In this document: positions 5,781-13,905 of the stretch, piece by piece
Numbering within the stretch: the first letter of the stretch is position 1
Layout of the letters: the number at the start of each line of letters is the position of its first letter
DNA from: [Eubacterium] saphenum
GTDB lineage: Bacteria; Bacillota; Clostridia; Oscillospirales; Ruminococcaceae
Assembly (NCBI GenBank): GCA_004554555.1
Contig: SFLN01000036.1
Coordinates: 1 to 15,731, forward strand
Direction: 5' to 3'
DNA: 15,731 nt
The notes under the pieces: model-generated
Databases searched by the model: none
Told to the model about the DNA's origin: nothing
Seen by the model: only the letters and a program-made list of their open reading frames with translations
Made by a program: the position numbers and the translations under genes

Positions 5781-7499
5781 ATGGCGGATATTCAAAAGGC
5801 GTATGAGCTTTGGCTCGAAAAGGCAACTGAGGACCCCGACCTCAAAACCGAGCTTGTCGGTATCGAGGGCAAAACCGATGAGATTAACGACCGCTTCTAC
5901 CGCGAGCTTGAGTTCGGCACTGCGGGACTTCGCGGCGTTATCGGCGCGGGTACAAACCGTATGAACGTGTACACCGTTAAAAAGGCAACCCAGGGACTTG
6001 CGGAGTACATCATCGAGGGCGGTCTTACAAAGAGCGTTGCTATCGCTTACGACAGCCGTATCAAGTCAACCTATTTCGCTCAAAGCGCGGCTGAGGTTCT
6101 CGCGGCAAACGGCATCAAGGTACATATTTATAAAGAGCTTATGCCGACTCCTATGCTTTCTTGGGCAGTTCGTGCGCTCAAGTGCGGCGCGGGTATCGTT
6201 GTCACCGCTTCCCACAACCCCGCTAAATACAACGGCTACAAGGTTTACGGCGCAGACGGCTGCCAGATGACCTCAGAAGCGGCAAACGCGGTTCTCGGCA
6301 AAATCAACAACATCGACATTTTCTCCGGCGTTAAGTCAACCGATTTCAACAAAGCGGTTGCCGACGGAATGATTGAGTACATCGGCGATGACGTTATCGA
6401 CGGATATATCACAAAGGTTCGCGAGCAGGGACTGCACACCGACCTTGTTGAAAAGAGCGGACTGAAGGTTGTCTACACCCCGCTCAACGGCACGGGCAAC
6501 AAGCCTGTCCGCAGAATTTTGAACGAAATCGGCGTGAAGGACGTGGTTGTCGTTCCCGAGCAGGAGAACCCCGACGGAAACTTCCCGACCTGCCCGTTCC
6601 CGAATCCCGAAATCCGCGAGGCGCTCGCTGTCGGACTGAAGCTCTGCGATGTCGAGAAGCCCGACTTGCTTCTGGCAACCGACCCCGATGCGGACAGAGT
6701 GGGAATTGCCGTTCCCGACGGACAGGGCGGTTATGCGCTGTTCTCGGGCAACGAAACCGGCGCGCTGCTCCTCGATTACGTTTGCAAGGAGAGAATTGCT
6801 CTCGGCAAAATGCCCAAAAATCCCGTTGCCGTAAAGACGATTGTCACAAGCGACATCACCAAGGCAATCAGCAAGAAGTACGGCGTGGAGCTTCGCGAGG
6901 TGCTCACGGGCTTCAAATATATCGGCGAGCAGGTTGGTTTGCTCGAGGCTGCGGGCGAGGAAGAACGCTACATCTTCGGCTTCGAGGAGAGCTACGGCTA
7001 TCTCGCGGGCGGCTATGTTCGCGACAAGGACGCGGTTGTGGCTTCGATGCTGATTTGCGAGATGGCGGCTTACTACCGCACAAAGGGAATTTCGCTCTTT
7101 GAAGCGAGAAAGAACCTCTACGAGGAGTACGGCGTTTACTTCAACAAGGTTGACAATTTCGTCTGCGAGGGCGCGTCGGGTATGGAGCGTATGAAGGAGA
7201 TTATGGCGGGACTTCGCGCAAATTCTCCCAAGTCAATCGGCGGGCTTTCCGTCCTTGCGACAACCGACTACGCGTCAAGCGTCAGAAAAGAAGCAAACGG
7301 CGCGGAGAGCGCGGTTACTCTGCCGAAGTCCGATGTTATCACGTTCAACCTGGAGAACGACGCAAGCGTTATCATCAGACCGTCCGGCACCGAGCCGAAA
7401 ATCAAGGCTTATTACACGACCGTCGGCAAAACCGCAGACGAAGCAACTGCCCTTCAGCAGAAGCTTTCGGCTGATTTCACAAAAATACTCGGATTTTAA
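5781..7499 (+). CDS. pgcA: Phosphoglucomutase/phosphomannomutase
   Basis: This cytoplasmic enzyme of the alpha-D-phosphohexomutase superfamily interconverts glucose 1- and 6-phosphate (and probably mannose phosphates), linking glycolysis to cell-wall and glycogen precursors. The 572-residue protein matches the long PgcA-type form seen in Firmicutes. All four active-site loops are visible: the phosphoserine loop TASHNP with Ser144, the magnesium loop DPDADR (Asp301, 303, 305), the sugar-binding loop FEESYG (401-406), and the phosphate-binding loop RPSGTEPK starting at Arg533. The N-terminal RELEFGTAGLRG is also typical. The ATG at 5781 follows AAGGAGG at a spacing of 8 nt. It has its own promoter. 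No strong terminator follows; only an A/T hairpin (7534-7558) lies before the rpmE promoter. The gene symbol is chosen by similarity to the B. subtilis type, and substrate preference is not shown by the sequence. Confidence 0.92.
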   Translation: MADIQKAYELWLEKATEDPDLKTELVGIEGKTDEINDRFYRELEFGTAGLRGVIGAGTNRMNVYTVKKATQGLAEYIIEGGLTKSVAIAYDSRIKSTYFAQSAAEVLAANGIKVHIYKELMPTPMLSWAVRALKCGAGIVVTASHNPAKYNGYKVYGADGCQMTSEAANAVLGKINNIDIFSGVKSTDFNKAVADGMIEYIGDDVIDGYITKVREQGLHTDLVEKSGLKVVYTPLNGTGNKPVRRILNEIGVKDVVVVPEQENPDGNFPTCPFPNPEIREALAVGLKLCDVEKPDLLLATDPDADRVGIAVPDGQGGYALFSGNETGALLLDYVCKERIALGKMPKNPVAVKTIVTSDITKAISKKYGVELREVLTGFKYIGEQVGLLEAAGEEERYIFGFEESYGYLAGGYVRDKDAVVASMLICEMAAYYRTKGISLFEARKNLYEEYGVYFNKVDNFVCEGASGMERMKEIMAGLRANSPKSIGGLSVLATTDYASSVRKEANGAESAVTLPKSDVITFNLENDASVIIRPSGTEPKIKAYYTTVGKTADEATALQQKLSADFTKILGF

Positions 7500-7545
7500 G
7501 ATACAGTTTTGTTAAAAACGCCATATTGAAAATTTCAAAAAACTA

Positions 7546-7574
7546 TTGATTTTTTGAAAAAAGTGTGGTATAAT
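7546..7574 (+). promoter_or_regulatory. Sigma-A promoter of rpmE
   Basis: TTGATT (7546-7551), a 17-bp spacer and TATAAT (7569-7574) are present, with an extended -10 TGG. The leader is about 43 nt. I saw no obvious Zur-type palindrome. Confidence 0.82.
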
Positions 7575-7623
7575 TTTATAGTATTTTGTGAATAAGAATA
7601 TTCCGTTAAACGAGGTGATAATA

Positions 7624-7827
7624 ATGAAAGAGGGAATTCATCCCGCATACGAGGCAACCACGATTAAGTGCGCTTGCGGAAACGTAATCGAAACACGTTC
7701 CACCAAGTCCGATATCAAGGTTGAAATCTGCTCCAAGTGCCACCCCTTCTACACCGGTAAGCAGAAGCTGGTTGACAGCGGCGGACGCGTTGACAGATTT
7801 AAGAAGCGCTACAATCTCGGCAAGTAA
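7624..7827 (+). CDS. rpmE: 50S ribosomal protein L31, zinc-binding type
   Basis: This small protein of the large ribosomal subunit sits at the bridge to the 30S head. The 67 residues begin MKEGIHPAY, the standard L31 start. They include the zinc ligands Cys16, Cys18, Cys36 and Cys39 (CAC ... CSKC) and the conserved HPFYTGKQ and RVDRFKKRY segments. It is therefore the C+ form, not the zinc-free paralogue made under zinc shortage. The open frame can be extended upstream to 7588, but the ribosome binding site GAGGTGAT lies right before the ATG at 7624 and the extension has no family match. It is a single-gene unit with its own promoter and terminator. Confidence in both the family and the start is very high. 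Confidence 0.97.
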   Translation: MKEGIHPAYEATTIKCACGNVIETRSTKSDIKVEICSKCHPFYTGKQKLVDSGGRVDRFKKRYNLGK

Positions 7828-7895
7828 TTGTCGCGGTGCGATTTTGGCAAGAAATGTCAAAGCCGTATTGTCGGTGCGCAGAAATCTCAAAAACG

Positions 7896-7926
7896 AAACT
7901 CACGCATATTTTGTGCGTGAGTTTTT
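7896..7926 (+). terminator. Rho-independent terminator of rpmE
   Basis: An 11-bp stem (7896-7906 with 7914-7924; core CTCACGCA/TGCGTGAG) has a 7-nt loop and runs into a T tract ending at 7926. It stands 68 nt after the rpmE stop and only 13 nt before the ribosome binding site of the next gene, so some read-through into yigZ is possible. Confidence 0.9.
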
Positions 7927-7949
7927 GCTGTATAAGTTAGGAGAAAAGT

Positions 7950-8570
7950 TTGGAGTACAAAACGATTGCGGGGCGCTGCGAGGCGCGTTTTATTGAGAAA
8001 AAATCGGAGTTCATCGGCTATCTCGCGCCCGTTTCGACGGAGGAAGAGGCGGTGAAATTCGTTGCGGAAATCCGCGCTCTTCACCCGAAAGCGCGGCACA
8101 ACTGCTACGCGTACATACTGCGCGAGAACAACACGGCGCGCCACTCCGACGACGGCGAGCCGCAAGGTACTGCGGGCGCGCCGATTTTCGAGGTTCTGCG
8201 CAAGGAGGGCTTGACGGACATCGCGTGCGTGGTCACGAGGTACTTCGGCGGGATTTTGCTTGGCGCCGGCGGACTTACCCGAGCGTACGCCAAAGCCGCT
8301 AAGGACGCGGTTTCGGCGGCGCAAATCAAGCTCCCCGCCGAGGCGATTTTGCTGGAAATCTCGCTTGACTACTCGCTTTACGGGCGGCTTGCGGCAATTT
8401 TCGCGGAGTTCGGTGCGAAGGTGCATTCCGAGGACTTTTCCGAGCAGGTGAAAACCGCCATTCACGTCCGCACGGAGCTTTGCGAGGAGCTGAAAAACCG
8501 CTTGGTTGACGCGTGCAGCGGCAAAGTCAGCTTTGACGAGAAGGAAAAAGTGTGGTTTGATTTCGCGTGA
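7950..8570 (+). CDS. yigZ: YigZ/IMPACT-family protein
   Basis: This 206-residue protein belongs to the widely conserved YigZ/IMPACT (UPF0029) family. Eukaryotic members act on translation control through Gcn1, while the bacterial role is not settled. The N-terminal domain carries the family signatures HSDDGEPQGTAG (65-76) and VVTRYFGGILLGAGGL (94-109). The C-terminal 65 or so residues fit the small DUF1949 ferredoxin-like domain. Length is normal for the family. The start is a TTG at 7950, supported by TAGGAG (7938-7943) 6 nt upstream and by the usual N-terminal spacing to the first motif (EKKSEFIGYLAPV). No separate promoter is obvious between the rpmE terminator and this start, so it may depend on read-through. 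The protein ends VWFDFA. No signal peptide or membrane segment is present. Confidence 0.9.
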   Translation: MEYKTIAGRCEARFIEKKSEFIGYLAPVSTEEEAVKFVAEIRALHPKARHNCYAYILRENNTARHSDDGEPQGTAGAPIFEVLRKEGLTDIACVVTRYFGGILLGAGGLTRAYAKAAKDAVSAAQIKLPAEAILLEISLDYSLYGRLAAIFAEFGAKVHSEDFSEQVKTAIHVRTELCEELKNRLVDACSGKVSFDEKEKVWFDFA

Positions 8571-8741
8571 AATATGCGGTGAAAACCGCATTACAGAGCC
8601 GCGCAAGCTGATTTCTCGGAAGCTCGGTTACGGGCACTTAGCGGGTAATTTTCCCGAATTTGGCGCAAGTGGTTCTGCCGAAAAGCGGGTTGATTTCGCG
8701 TGAAGTGGATAAGTGCGAGCCGTTGAATTAAACAAAATACT

Positions 8742-8778
8742 GCGCCGAGATTTGTGTAAAACGCTGAAATTCCGGCGC
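8742..8778 (+). other. Hairpin upstream of dgt
   Basis: Arms 8742-8753 and 8767-8778 form six GC-rich pairs (GCGCCG/CGGCGC), one mismatch, one G-T pair and four A-T pairs, around a 13-nt loop. It is followed by seven or more A on the plus strand, so it is not a plus-strand terminator. It overlaps one copy of the degenerate motif also found near the window start. The rest of the 8571-8848 spacer shows no gene. It holds a small GAAA-loop hairpin (8574-8591) and a weak TATAAA (8808-8813) without a good -35. Confidence 0.45.
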
Positions 8779-8848
8779 AAAAAAAGGTTTTCAAAGGTCG
8801 AAAATTGTATAAATAAACAGAAGAATTTTTTTGAGGGGAGTGGGGAAA

Positions 8849-9862
8849 ATGCTGCCGCGCGAACAGATTATGGAGAACGAACGCTTGATTTTAAGCGAAT
8901 TCGCGTGCCGCGCCGATATGAGCCGCGGGCGTGCCGTATATGAAAAGCCGTGCGATTTTCGGACGGATTTTATGCGCGACCGCGACAGGATTATCCACTG
9001 CAACTCCTTTCGCCGCCTAAAGCACAAAACGCAGGTTTTTCTGATACCGCTCGGCGACCACTACCGCACGCGCCTCACGCACACGCTTGAGGTGAGCCAG
9101 ATTGCGCGCACCGTGGCAAAGGCGCTCGGGCTGAACGAGGATTTGACAGAGGCAATCGCGCTCGGTCACGACCTCGGTCACACGCCTTTCGGTCACGATG
9201 GTGAACGCGCTCTTGCCAAACTCCTCGACGGCGGTTTCGCTCACAATGAACAGAGCAAGCGCGTGGTTGAGGTTATCGAAAAGGACGGTCACGGGCTGAA
9301 CCTCACCTTCGAGGTCATCGACGGAATTTTAACCCACACGGGCGCTGCCGTTCCCGCAACGCGAGAGGGCATGGTTGTGCGGTTTTGCGACAAAATTGCC
9401 TATATAAATCACGACATCGAGGACGCTATCCGAGGCAGCGTTATCACCCAGAATATGCTCCCCGAAAGACCGCTGCGGGTGCTCGGGAAAACCAAAACCG
9501 AGCGCATCACAAGCCTTGTGCGCAGCCTTATCGAGAACAGCGGCGAGGAAATCAAGATGGATTCCGAAATCCAAAGCGCGCATGACGAGCTTCGCGCGTT
9601 TATGTTCGAGAAGGTGTACCGAGCGGCACCCACGGTTGCCGAAAAGGACAAGGCGGCGTTTATTATCGAGTACCTCTACGGCTATTTTCTCAACAACAAG
9701 GACAAACTCCCGCGTCTTTATCTTGAGCTTTCCGAACGTGACGGGCTGCCGAGAGCAGTCGGCGATTTCATCAGCGGTATGACCGATGAATACGCAATCG
9801 ATTATTTCAGAACCTTGTGCATACCGAGGGGCTGGAATTCGGGTTATATAATGGGAATTTAA
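8849..9862 (+). CDS. dgt: dGTP triphosphohydrolase-like HD-domain protein
   Basis: This cytoplasmic enzyme should hydrolyse dNTPs, classically dGTP, to the nucleoside and triphosphate, helping to set the dNTP pool. The 337-residue protein is of the shorter Firmicute type. Near the N-terminus is SRGR, then the conserved FRRLKHKTQVF (54-64). The HD metal site is formed by His78 (RLTHTLEV), His107-Asp108 (GHDLGHTPFGHDGE) and Asp189 (AYINHDIEDA). The ATG at 8849 is chosen because strong G-rich ribosome binding sites (8834-8845) lie just upstream; an in-frame TTG at 8831 would overlap them. The start MLPREQIMENERLILSEFA also matches the usual beginning of the family. It is first in the cluster with dnaG, which starts 12 nt after its stop. 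The upstream spacer of 278 bp has no strong promoter that I can see. Substrate preference among dNTPs is unknown. Confidence 0.9.
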   Translation: MLPREQIMENERLILSEFACRADMSRGRAVYEKPCDFRTDFMRDRDRIIHCNSFRRLKHKTQVFLIPLGDHYRTRLTHTLEVSQIARTVAKALGLNEDLTEAIALGHDLGHTPFGHDGERALAKLLDGGFAHNEQSKRVVEVIEKDGHGLNLTFEVIDGILTHTGAAVPATREGMVVRFCDKIAYINHDIEDAIRGSVITQNMLPERPLRVLGKTKTERITSLVRSLIENSGEEIKMDSEIQSAHDELRAFMFEKVYRAAPTVAEKDKAAFIIEYLYGYFLNNKDKLPRLYLELSERDGLPRAVGDFISGMTDEYAIDYFRTLCIPRGWNSGYIMGI

Positions 9863-9874
9863 GAGGAAGAGAAA

Positions 9875-11622
9875 ATGGCTTTGCCCGAGGGATTTTTGCA
9901 GGAGCTGCGCGACAATAACGACATTATTTCGGTTGCGCAGAGTTATGTTGAACTAAAGCATTCGGGCAGCACTTATTCTTGCCGCTGCCCGTTTCACACG
10001 GAAAAAACTCCGTCCTGCCACTTTTACCCGCAAACTCAGAGCTTTTACTGCTTTGGCTGCGGCGCGGGCGGTGACGTGGTGAATTTTATACGATTGATTG
10101 AGAGCCTTGACTACATCGAGGCAGTGCGGTTTCTGGCGCAGCGTGCGGGTATGCCGATGCCCGAGGACGCCAACGACCAAAGTGCGCAAAAACGTAGGCG
10201 GCTCTATGAAATGAACCGCGCTGCGGGGAAGTACTTTTACAGCAAGCTGTTTTCACCCGAGGGTAAGGCGGGGCTTGATTATCTCAGAAACCGCGGGCTT
10301 TCGCTGGAAACGATAAAGCGCTTCGGGCTGGGATATGCCGAGGACGATTACCACAAGCTTCATTTCTATATGAAAGGGCTTGGCTACTCGGATTTCGAGC
10401 TTGCGGACGGCGCGCTGCTTGCTCAGAACAACAACAAAATGTACGATAAATTCCGCAACCGCGTGATGTTCCCGATTGTGGATTTGCGCGGAAATATCGT
10501 TGCTTTCGGCGGGAGAACGCTCTCCGAGGACAAGAAAACGCCGAAATATCTGAACTCCGATGAAACAATGGTTTTCAAGAAGCGCGGAATGCTGTTTGCG
10601 CTGAATTACGCGAAAAACTCCAAGGCGGATTATTTCATACTCTGCGAGGGGTATATGGACGTGATTTCAATGCACCAGGCGGGCTTTGACAGCGCGGTTG
10701 CTTCGCTCGGAACGTCCTTTACCTCGGAGCAGGCAAATCTGATTTCACGAATGGGCAAAAAAGAAGTTATTTTGTCCTACGACAGCGATGAGGCGGGGCA
10801 GAAAGCCGCTTCGCGCGGGATAAACCTCTTCGCGGAGGCGGGAGTGAACGCGCGCGTGCTCAAGATGGAGGGCGCGAAGGACCCCGACGAGTTCATCAAG
10901 AAATTCGGCGCGGACGCGTTCCGCTCGCTTATCGAGAACTCGGGCAGCGCGATTGCCTATGAAATGGACAAGCTGGCGATTGGTCTTGACCTGCACACCG
11001 ACGACGGCAAAAGCGCGTTCATCAAGAAAGCCGTGGTGTTCCTTGCGGGAATTAACAACCCGCTCGACAGGGAAGTGTACATATCGAGAGCCGCGCGCAT
11101 CAGCGATATCCCTGCGGATACCGTGCGGCGGGCTGTGGAGTCGCAGATACGCAAGAACGGTTTTTACGCGAAAAAACGCGAAATCGGCGAGCTTATTCAC
11201 CCGAACAAAAAGGACACCGTAAATCCCGACGCGCTTAAAACGCCGCGTGAGGAGAAGGCAGAGCGCGGTATTATCAGCTTTTTGTTTCACAATCCCGACA
11301 AGCTGGAAAGCGTTGAAAAACGGCTTTCGGGCGGATTTGTTACGGAATTTAATAAAAGCGTTTACGAGTTTATCGTAAAAAAGCTAAAAATGGGTTTATC
11401 GCCTGATATTTCTGCGTTTAACGAGGAATTTGACAGCGCGCAAATGGGCAGAATAACGGGTATAGTAAACGACGCCGCCTTTGCCTTTGACGAAGCGGCT
11501 TTGAATGATTATATAGAGGTGCTGAACAGGTTCAACGAGAAAAAAGAACAAAAGCATGCAGAAGATATGACAAACGACGAGCTGCTGCAATTCGCGGCAA
11601 GTCAGAAGGAGAAGAAGAAATA

Positions 11623-11623
<1 letters not shown>
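9875..11623 (+). CDS. dnaG: DNA primase
   Basis: This enzyme makes the RNA primers for lagging-strand synthesis and acts with the DnaB helicase at the replication fork. The 582-residue protein is a normal length. The N-terminal zinc-binding domain has CPFHTEKTPSC and CFGCG, with ligands Cys38, His41, Cys59 and Cys62. The RNA polymerase domain contains the TOPRIM fold, with Glu258 in CEGYMDVISMHQAG and the metal-binding YDSDEAG (Asp303, Asp305). The C-terminal 150 residues, from about 455, are the helicase-binding part (EEKAERGIISFLFHNPDKL). The start ATG has GAGGAAGAG before it. The last base of its TAA stop is the first base of the rpoD ATG (TAATG), which implies translational coupling. The order dgt-dnaG-rpoD is common in clostridia and replaces rpsU-dnaG-rpoD of enterobacteria. 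Confidence 0.96.
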
Positions 11624-12708
<1,085 letters not shown>

Positions 12709-12738
12709 TCGTTACATATATCGTTACATATAATGTAA
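12709..12738 (+). repeat. Tandem and inverted repeat with -10 box between the two rpoD genes
   Basis: TCGTTACATATA occurs twice in direct tandem (12709-12720, 12721-12732). The second copy merges into an inverted repeat TTACAT-ATA-ATGTAA (12724-12738). A TATAAT hexamer lies at 12729-12734, but no acceptable -35 is present 16-18 bp upstream. It may be a weak secondary promoter or regulator site for the second sigma gene. Confidence 0.5.
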
Positions 12739-12760
12739 TATCTGTTGAAAGGATATGCTG

Positions 12761-13828
12761 ATGAACAATACCGAAAAAAACATCTTCAACGAGCTTCTTG
12801 AAAAAAGCAAGCAGACGGGCACGATGAGCGCCCGTGAGATATACAGCGTCATCGATGAAAATGATATCGATATCGACAAGCTCAACGAGTTTCTCGACCA
12901 GAACAACATTAAAGTTGAAGATGATTTTGTTGTGGAAGAGGATTTGGACAAGGCTCTTGAGTACACTGAGGACACCGACGATGACTATCAGAACAACGCT
13001 GTTATCGACGACCCCGTGAAAATCCACCTCAGAGAAATCGGCAGAATTCCGCTTCTGAAACCCGAGGAAGAGGTTGAACTCGCGCAGAGAATTTCCGAGG
13101 GCGACGATGAAGCCCGTGAGCGGCTTATTGTCGCGAATATGAGGCTGGTTGTGAGCATCGCGAAGCACTATGTCGGGCGCGGAATGCCGCTTCTTGACTT
13201 AATCCAGGAGGGTTACAGCGGTCTTATCAAGGCGGTTGAAAAATTCGACCACACGAAAGGCTACAAATTCTCGACCTACGCAACCTGGTGGATTAGACAG
13301 GCGATTACCCGCGCGATTGCCGACCAGGCGAGAACAATCCGCATTCCCGTGCACATGGTTGAAACTATTTCCAAGGTTAAAAAGGCGCAGAATTACCTGC
13401 TCCACAAAAACGGTCACGAGCCGACTATCGATGAGATTTCCCGCGAGCTGAACATGAGCACGGACAGAGTGCGCGAGATTATCAGAATTGCGCAGGACCC
13501 CGTGTCGCTCGAAGCGCCTGTCGGTGAGGAAGAGGACAGCTATCTCGGCGATTTTATCCCCGACGAGGACGCGCCTGCACCGATTGACGCGGCGATGAAA
13601 GCGGTGTTCAAGGACGAGCTGAACAAGGCGCTCAACACGCTCCCCGAAAGGGAACGCGAGGTGCTGAAATTCAGATACGGTGTTGGCTACGACCGCTCGC
13701 ACACTTTGGAAGAGGTTGGACGGCAGTTCAAGGTTACGCGGGAGAGAATTCGCCAGATTGAAGCGAAAGCGCTCCGCAAGCTGAGAACGCAGGGCAAGAG
13801 CAAGGCGCTCAAGGTTTTCTTGGATTGA
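12761..13828 (+). CDS. RNA polymerase sigma factor, RpoD paralogue (second copy)
   Basis: This is a second complete sigma-70 protein, 355 residues, in the same order as the first: region 1.1-like part (5-80), region 1.2 at 84-100, region 2 at about 124-200, region 3, and region 4 at about 285-355. The -10-reading segment (FSTYATWWIRQAITRAIADQ, 170-189) is identical to the first copy. The core helix VTRERIRQIEAKALRKLR differs there by one residue. It differs in places that are near-invariant in primary sigmas: HYVGRGMPLLDLIQEGYSGL (canonical QFLDLIQEGN-I/V-GL) and YGVGYDRSHTLEEV in region 4.1. The end RTQGKSKALKVFLD replaces RHPTRS. The ATG at 12761 is preferred over the ATG at 12755, because AAGGA (12749-12753) is 7 nt away from it. 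It follows the first copy after 52 bp and is closed by a strong terminator. It is most likely a duplication product; an alternative role for a growth phase or stress is possible. Confidence 0.93.
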   Translation: MNNTEKNIFNELLEKSKQTGTMSAREIYSVIDENDIDIDKLNEFLDQNNIKVEDDFVVEEDLDKALEYTEDTDDDYQNNAVIDDPVKIHLREIGRIPLLKPEEEVELAQRISEGDDEARERLIVANMRLVVSIAKHYVGRGMPLLDLIQEGYSGLIKAVEKFDHTKGYKFSTYATWWIRQAITRAIADQARTIRIPVHMVETISKVKKAQNYLLHKNGHEPTIDEISRELNMSTDRVREIIRIAQDPVSLEAPVGEEEDSYLGDFIPDEDAPAPIDAAMKAVFKDELNKALNTLPEREREVLKFRYGVGYDRSHTLEEVGRQFKVTRERIRQIEAKALRKLRTQGKSKALKVFLD

Positions 13829-13857
13829 TTTCTGTTGGCAACTTTTTGATAAAATTA

Positions 13858-13891
13858 ACGGGCTGTTGATTTCTCAACAGCCCGTGTTTTT
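13858..13891 (+). terminator. Rho-independent terminator of the dgt-dnaG-rpoD cluster
   Basis: A perfect 12-bp stem (13858-13869 with 13874-13885, ACGGGCTGTTGA/TCAACAGCCCGT) has a 4-nt TTTC loop and is followed by GTTTTT. On the minus strand it is followed by TTAATTTTATC, so it may also weakly end the convergent chemotaxis-receptor transcript. Confidence 0.93.
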
Positions 13892-13905
13892 ATGCAATTT
13901 TTCGC

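Noticed and set aside
7534..7558. A/T-only hairpin after the phosphohexomutase gene as its terminator
   Set aside because: The stem TTCAAAAAA/TTTTTTGAA has almost no GC pairs and overlaps the rpmE -35 box, so it is too weak to call.
8574..8591. ATGCGGT-GAAA-ACCGCAT hairpin after yigZ as a terminator
   Set aside because: It has a 7-bp stem with a stable loop, but no T tract follows, so it cannot be called a Rho-independent terminator.
7887..8606. Long minus-strand open frame (239 codons) opposite yigZ
   Set aside because: It is the antisense shadow of a clear YigZ family gene. Its composition is Arg-rich with no family pattern and no ribosome binding site.
8785..8813. TATAAA at 8808 as the dgt promoter
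   Set aside because: No acceptable -35 box lies 16-18 bp upstream, so it was not listed as a separate promoter.
10745..11290. Minus-strand open frame (181 codons) inside dnaG
   Set aside because: It is antisense to the well-conserved primase, with no recognisable domain and no start signal.
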